From: Leptothoe kymatousa TAU-MAC 1615
Lineage (GTDB): Bacteria; Cyanobacteriota; Cyanobacteriia; Phormidesmidales; Phormidesmidaceae
Length of the DNA stretch: 64,000 nt
Direction: 5' to 3'
Assembly (NCBI RefSeq): GCF_018739865.1
Contig: NZ_JADOER010000012.1
Span: forward strand, 1 to 64,000
Part shown: one piece after another, positions 62,604-64,000 of the stretch
Position numbering within the stretch: the stretch's first letter is position 1
Layout: every line of letters starts with the position of its first letter
Position numbers and translations under genes: made by a program
The notes under the pieces: model-generated
What the model saw: only the letters and a program-made list of their open reading frames with translations
Databases searched by the model: none
Told to the model about the DNA's origin: nothing

Positions 62604-63965
62604 AGTGACAGTGACAAATATATTGTTTTGCTTTTCATTTAACCAAAATGCTGCTGAAAAAAACGTATCCAGAAGTCGACCTTATGCCAGATGCCATCGC
62701 TCGTTGTTTTAAATAGCTTGTTGATGGACATGGTTTGCGGCTGAGGGCGGATAGCTAAGTTTGGTTTAGCGATGGGTTGGTGAGTGTGGGTGATACGGGC
62801 AAGACCACCCAAATAAGAACCCCCGTGAACGCTAGGCTCACAGGGGTCCGAGTTAGATATAAGGGGTTAAGTAATACAGTAATCTGTTTACTTAAGATAT
62901 AGGGTTCGAAATAGGACGTTATGCAATAAGTTGCTTTGTCTATGTGCCTACTCTAGCCTCGAGGAAGGTCGAACCACACCCTTTCAAAATCTGCCTATCG
63001 TTTTATTACATAAATATTAAGTTTCTTTAGTTGATGGTCGCCATCACTGTTGCGTGTTGCTACTGACCTTTAAAGGATATGCCTACAACTAAGCCTGTAG
63101 GCGCTGGGCAATTGTTGTGGCGGGGCTGTGCCTATTCATTCCCTTCGATGCCAATCCGGATAAAGTAAATATTTTTTCGGTGTCCGTTGTGTGTAGCGCT
63201 GGCGGAGGGCGTTATTGCCCTGGACACGAGGTTTTCCGGGCAGGATTGGCCTACGGCACGATACTCAATGGGATATCTCGTCCATCGGTAACGGCAATCG
63301 AATACACATTTAAAGCACAACAGCACCCAGAACGATCTACCTGAGAATCTCTTCTGTATTCAACAAGACTTTCTAGAGTTGTTATTTGAGTAAATAACAA
63401 GACTCTTTAGTGCAAGTGAGAAGAACTATCAGTGACCTGGTTGGGTGCTGGTATTGATCCATCAAACGATTCTATCGAACTATCGATTGTTGACCTCCTT
63501 TCGTTGTGTTTATGGGCTTTTCAGCTCATGTAATAAGCATATTCCCATGGGTGTTGAATCTCTCTTTTATGACATAAACGTTAATGTTGTTTGTTTTTGT
63601 TTCACGGAAAAGATAAGTCTCCTGGCGGGTGAAAATACTTTTTTGAAGTGAATATTGCTGGTTGGTGCAGTTATCGTGCTGTCAAAATAATGCGATCGCG
63701 CAGCATCCTTCTGCTAGCAACCTGTGGGTCCATTGTCCCCACAGTGGGCAATGTCAATCCTCCAGGCAGGGGATTTGCTGGTCAATATCCTGGGAGCGTA
63801 GTCGAAAGGACGCCTTGACCATGTTTGAGCGTCGACTCCGGTCAGCTCGCGAGCCATGGGGCATGCTGACATTGTCCTTGCAGATATTCTTTGCAGATAA
63901 AGCCTGAGTTCGGATCAGCAACGCCTAAAATACTAAAACTCAGTCTGGAATCTGGAGGATAGGGT
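62604..63965. other. Long gene-poor stretch
   Basis: About 1.36 kb. It contains hairpins at 62821-62846 (CCCCGTGA...TCAC-A-GGGG) and 63081-63102 (GCCTACA...TGTAGGC). Short frames exist but none has a recognisable product, conserved start or Shine-Dalgarno. I see no gene. Confidence 0.4.
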
Positions 63966-64000
63966 GTGTCTGAATCGCGGGCAGTGGAACGTTCCGCCGA
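63966..64000 (+). CDS. Possible 5' end of a gene running off the window
   Basis: GTG 63966 follows GGAGG by seven bases and reads MSESRAVERSA to the edge. Only 11 codons are visible, so this is a guess based on the ribosome-binding site. Confidence 0.3.
   Translation, partial: MSESRAVERSA

Noticed and set aside
63117..63907. Three short plus-strand frames in the last 900 bases
   Set aside because: No conserved sequence, poor starts, no ribosome-binding sites.

Overview
The window is chromosomal DNA from a cyanobacterium. The evidence is the frequent octamer GCGATCGC (HIP1) outside a few foreign stretches, a Mg-type HemB, and gene families typical of the phylum (CobW/COG0523 GTPases, SmtB-type sensors, Uma2 nucleases, WD40 proteins). 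The style of gene content recalls Leptolyngbya-like lineages, but I cannot name the species. No rRNA, tRNA or CRISPR array was recognised.

Layout. 0-3.5 kb: an orphan secretin-like protein and an MlaE-type lipid permease. 3.6-13.2 kb: a first metal-homeostasis block. A Fur/Zur box sits between a FAD oxidoreductase and an operon of a divergent CobW-like GTPase plus two metallophosphoesterase-fold proteins with altered metal ligands. Then come a CDF exporter with three repeated operators and an ArsR sensor, a second Fur/Zur box and a canonical CobW GTPase, a WD40 protein, and a His-rich protein facing an SmtB-like sensor across two SmtB-type operators. 13.5-15.6 kb: a P1B-4 type metal ATPase behind a perfect 14-2-14 palindrome. 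15.9-24.6 kb: an AT-rich, HIP1-free island with HsdM, HsdS, an AAA ATPase and an HNH nuclease (no HsdR), then an insertion sequence.

25-34.6 kb: a MarR-controlled pair (siderophore-interacting flavoprotein, O-methyltransferase), SelO, a PuuE-type allantoinase, an M23 peptidase, an Asp/Glu/hydantoin racemase with a small LuxR-type regulator, a decayed VapBC pair and a Uma2 protein. 34.7-41.7 kb: the second metal block, a zinc-starvation locus: zur, a perfect Zur box, hemB, znuA-znuC-znuB, a His-rich CobW, folE and a frameshifted relative of the His-rich protein. 41.7-64 kb: ordinary genome (AraC cluster, glycosyltransferase, argS, BaiN-type flavoprotein, DUF1016 nuclease, hybrid histidine kinase) with two large secreted proteins, one collagen-like and one SdrD/EF-hand-like.

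How the genes work together (inference from family knowledge and operators). Under zinc shortage Zur would release znuABC, two or three CobW-type chaperones, folE and hemB, and the FAD/GTPase/phosphoesterase set. Under zinc excess the SmtB-like and ArsR-like sensors would release the His-rich buffer protein and the CDF exporter. The two most promising candidates for something undescribed are the Zur-controlled GTPase plus two ligand-altered phosphoesterases (4.9-7.3 kb) and the HsdM-HsdS-ATPase-HNH operon without a restriction subunit (15.9-22.3 kb).
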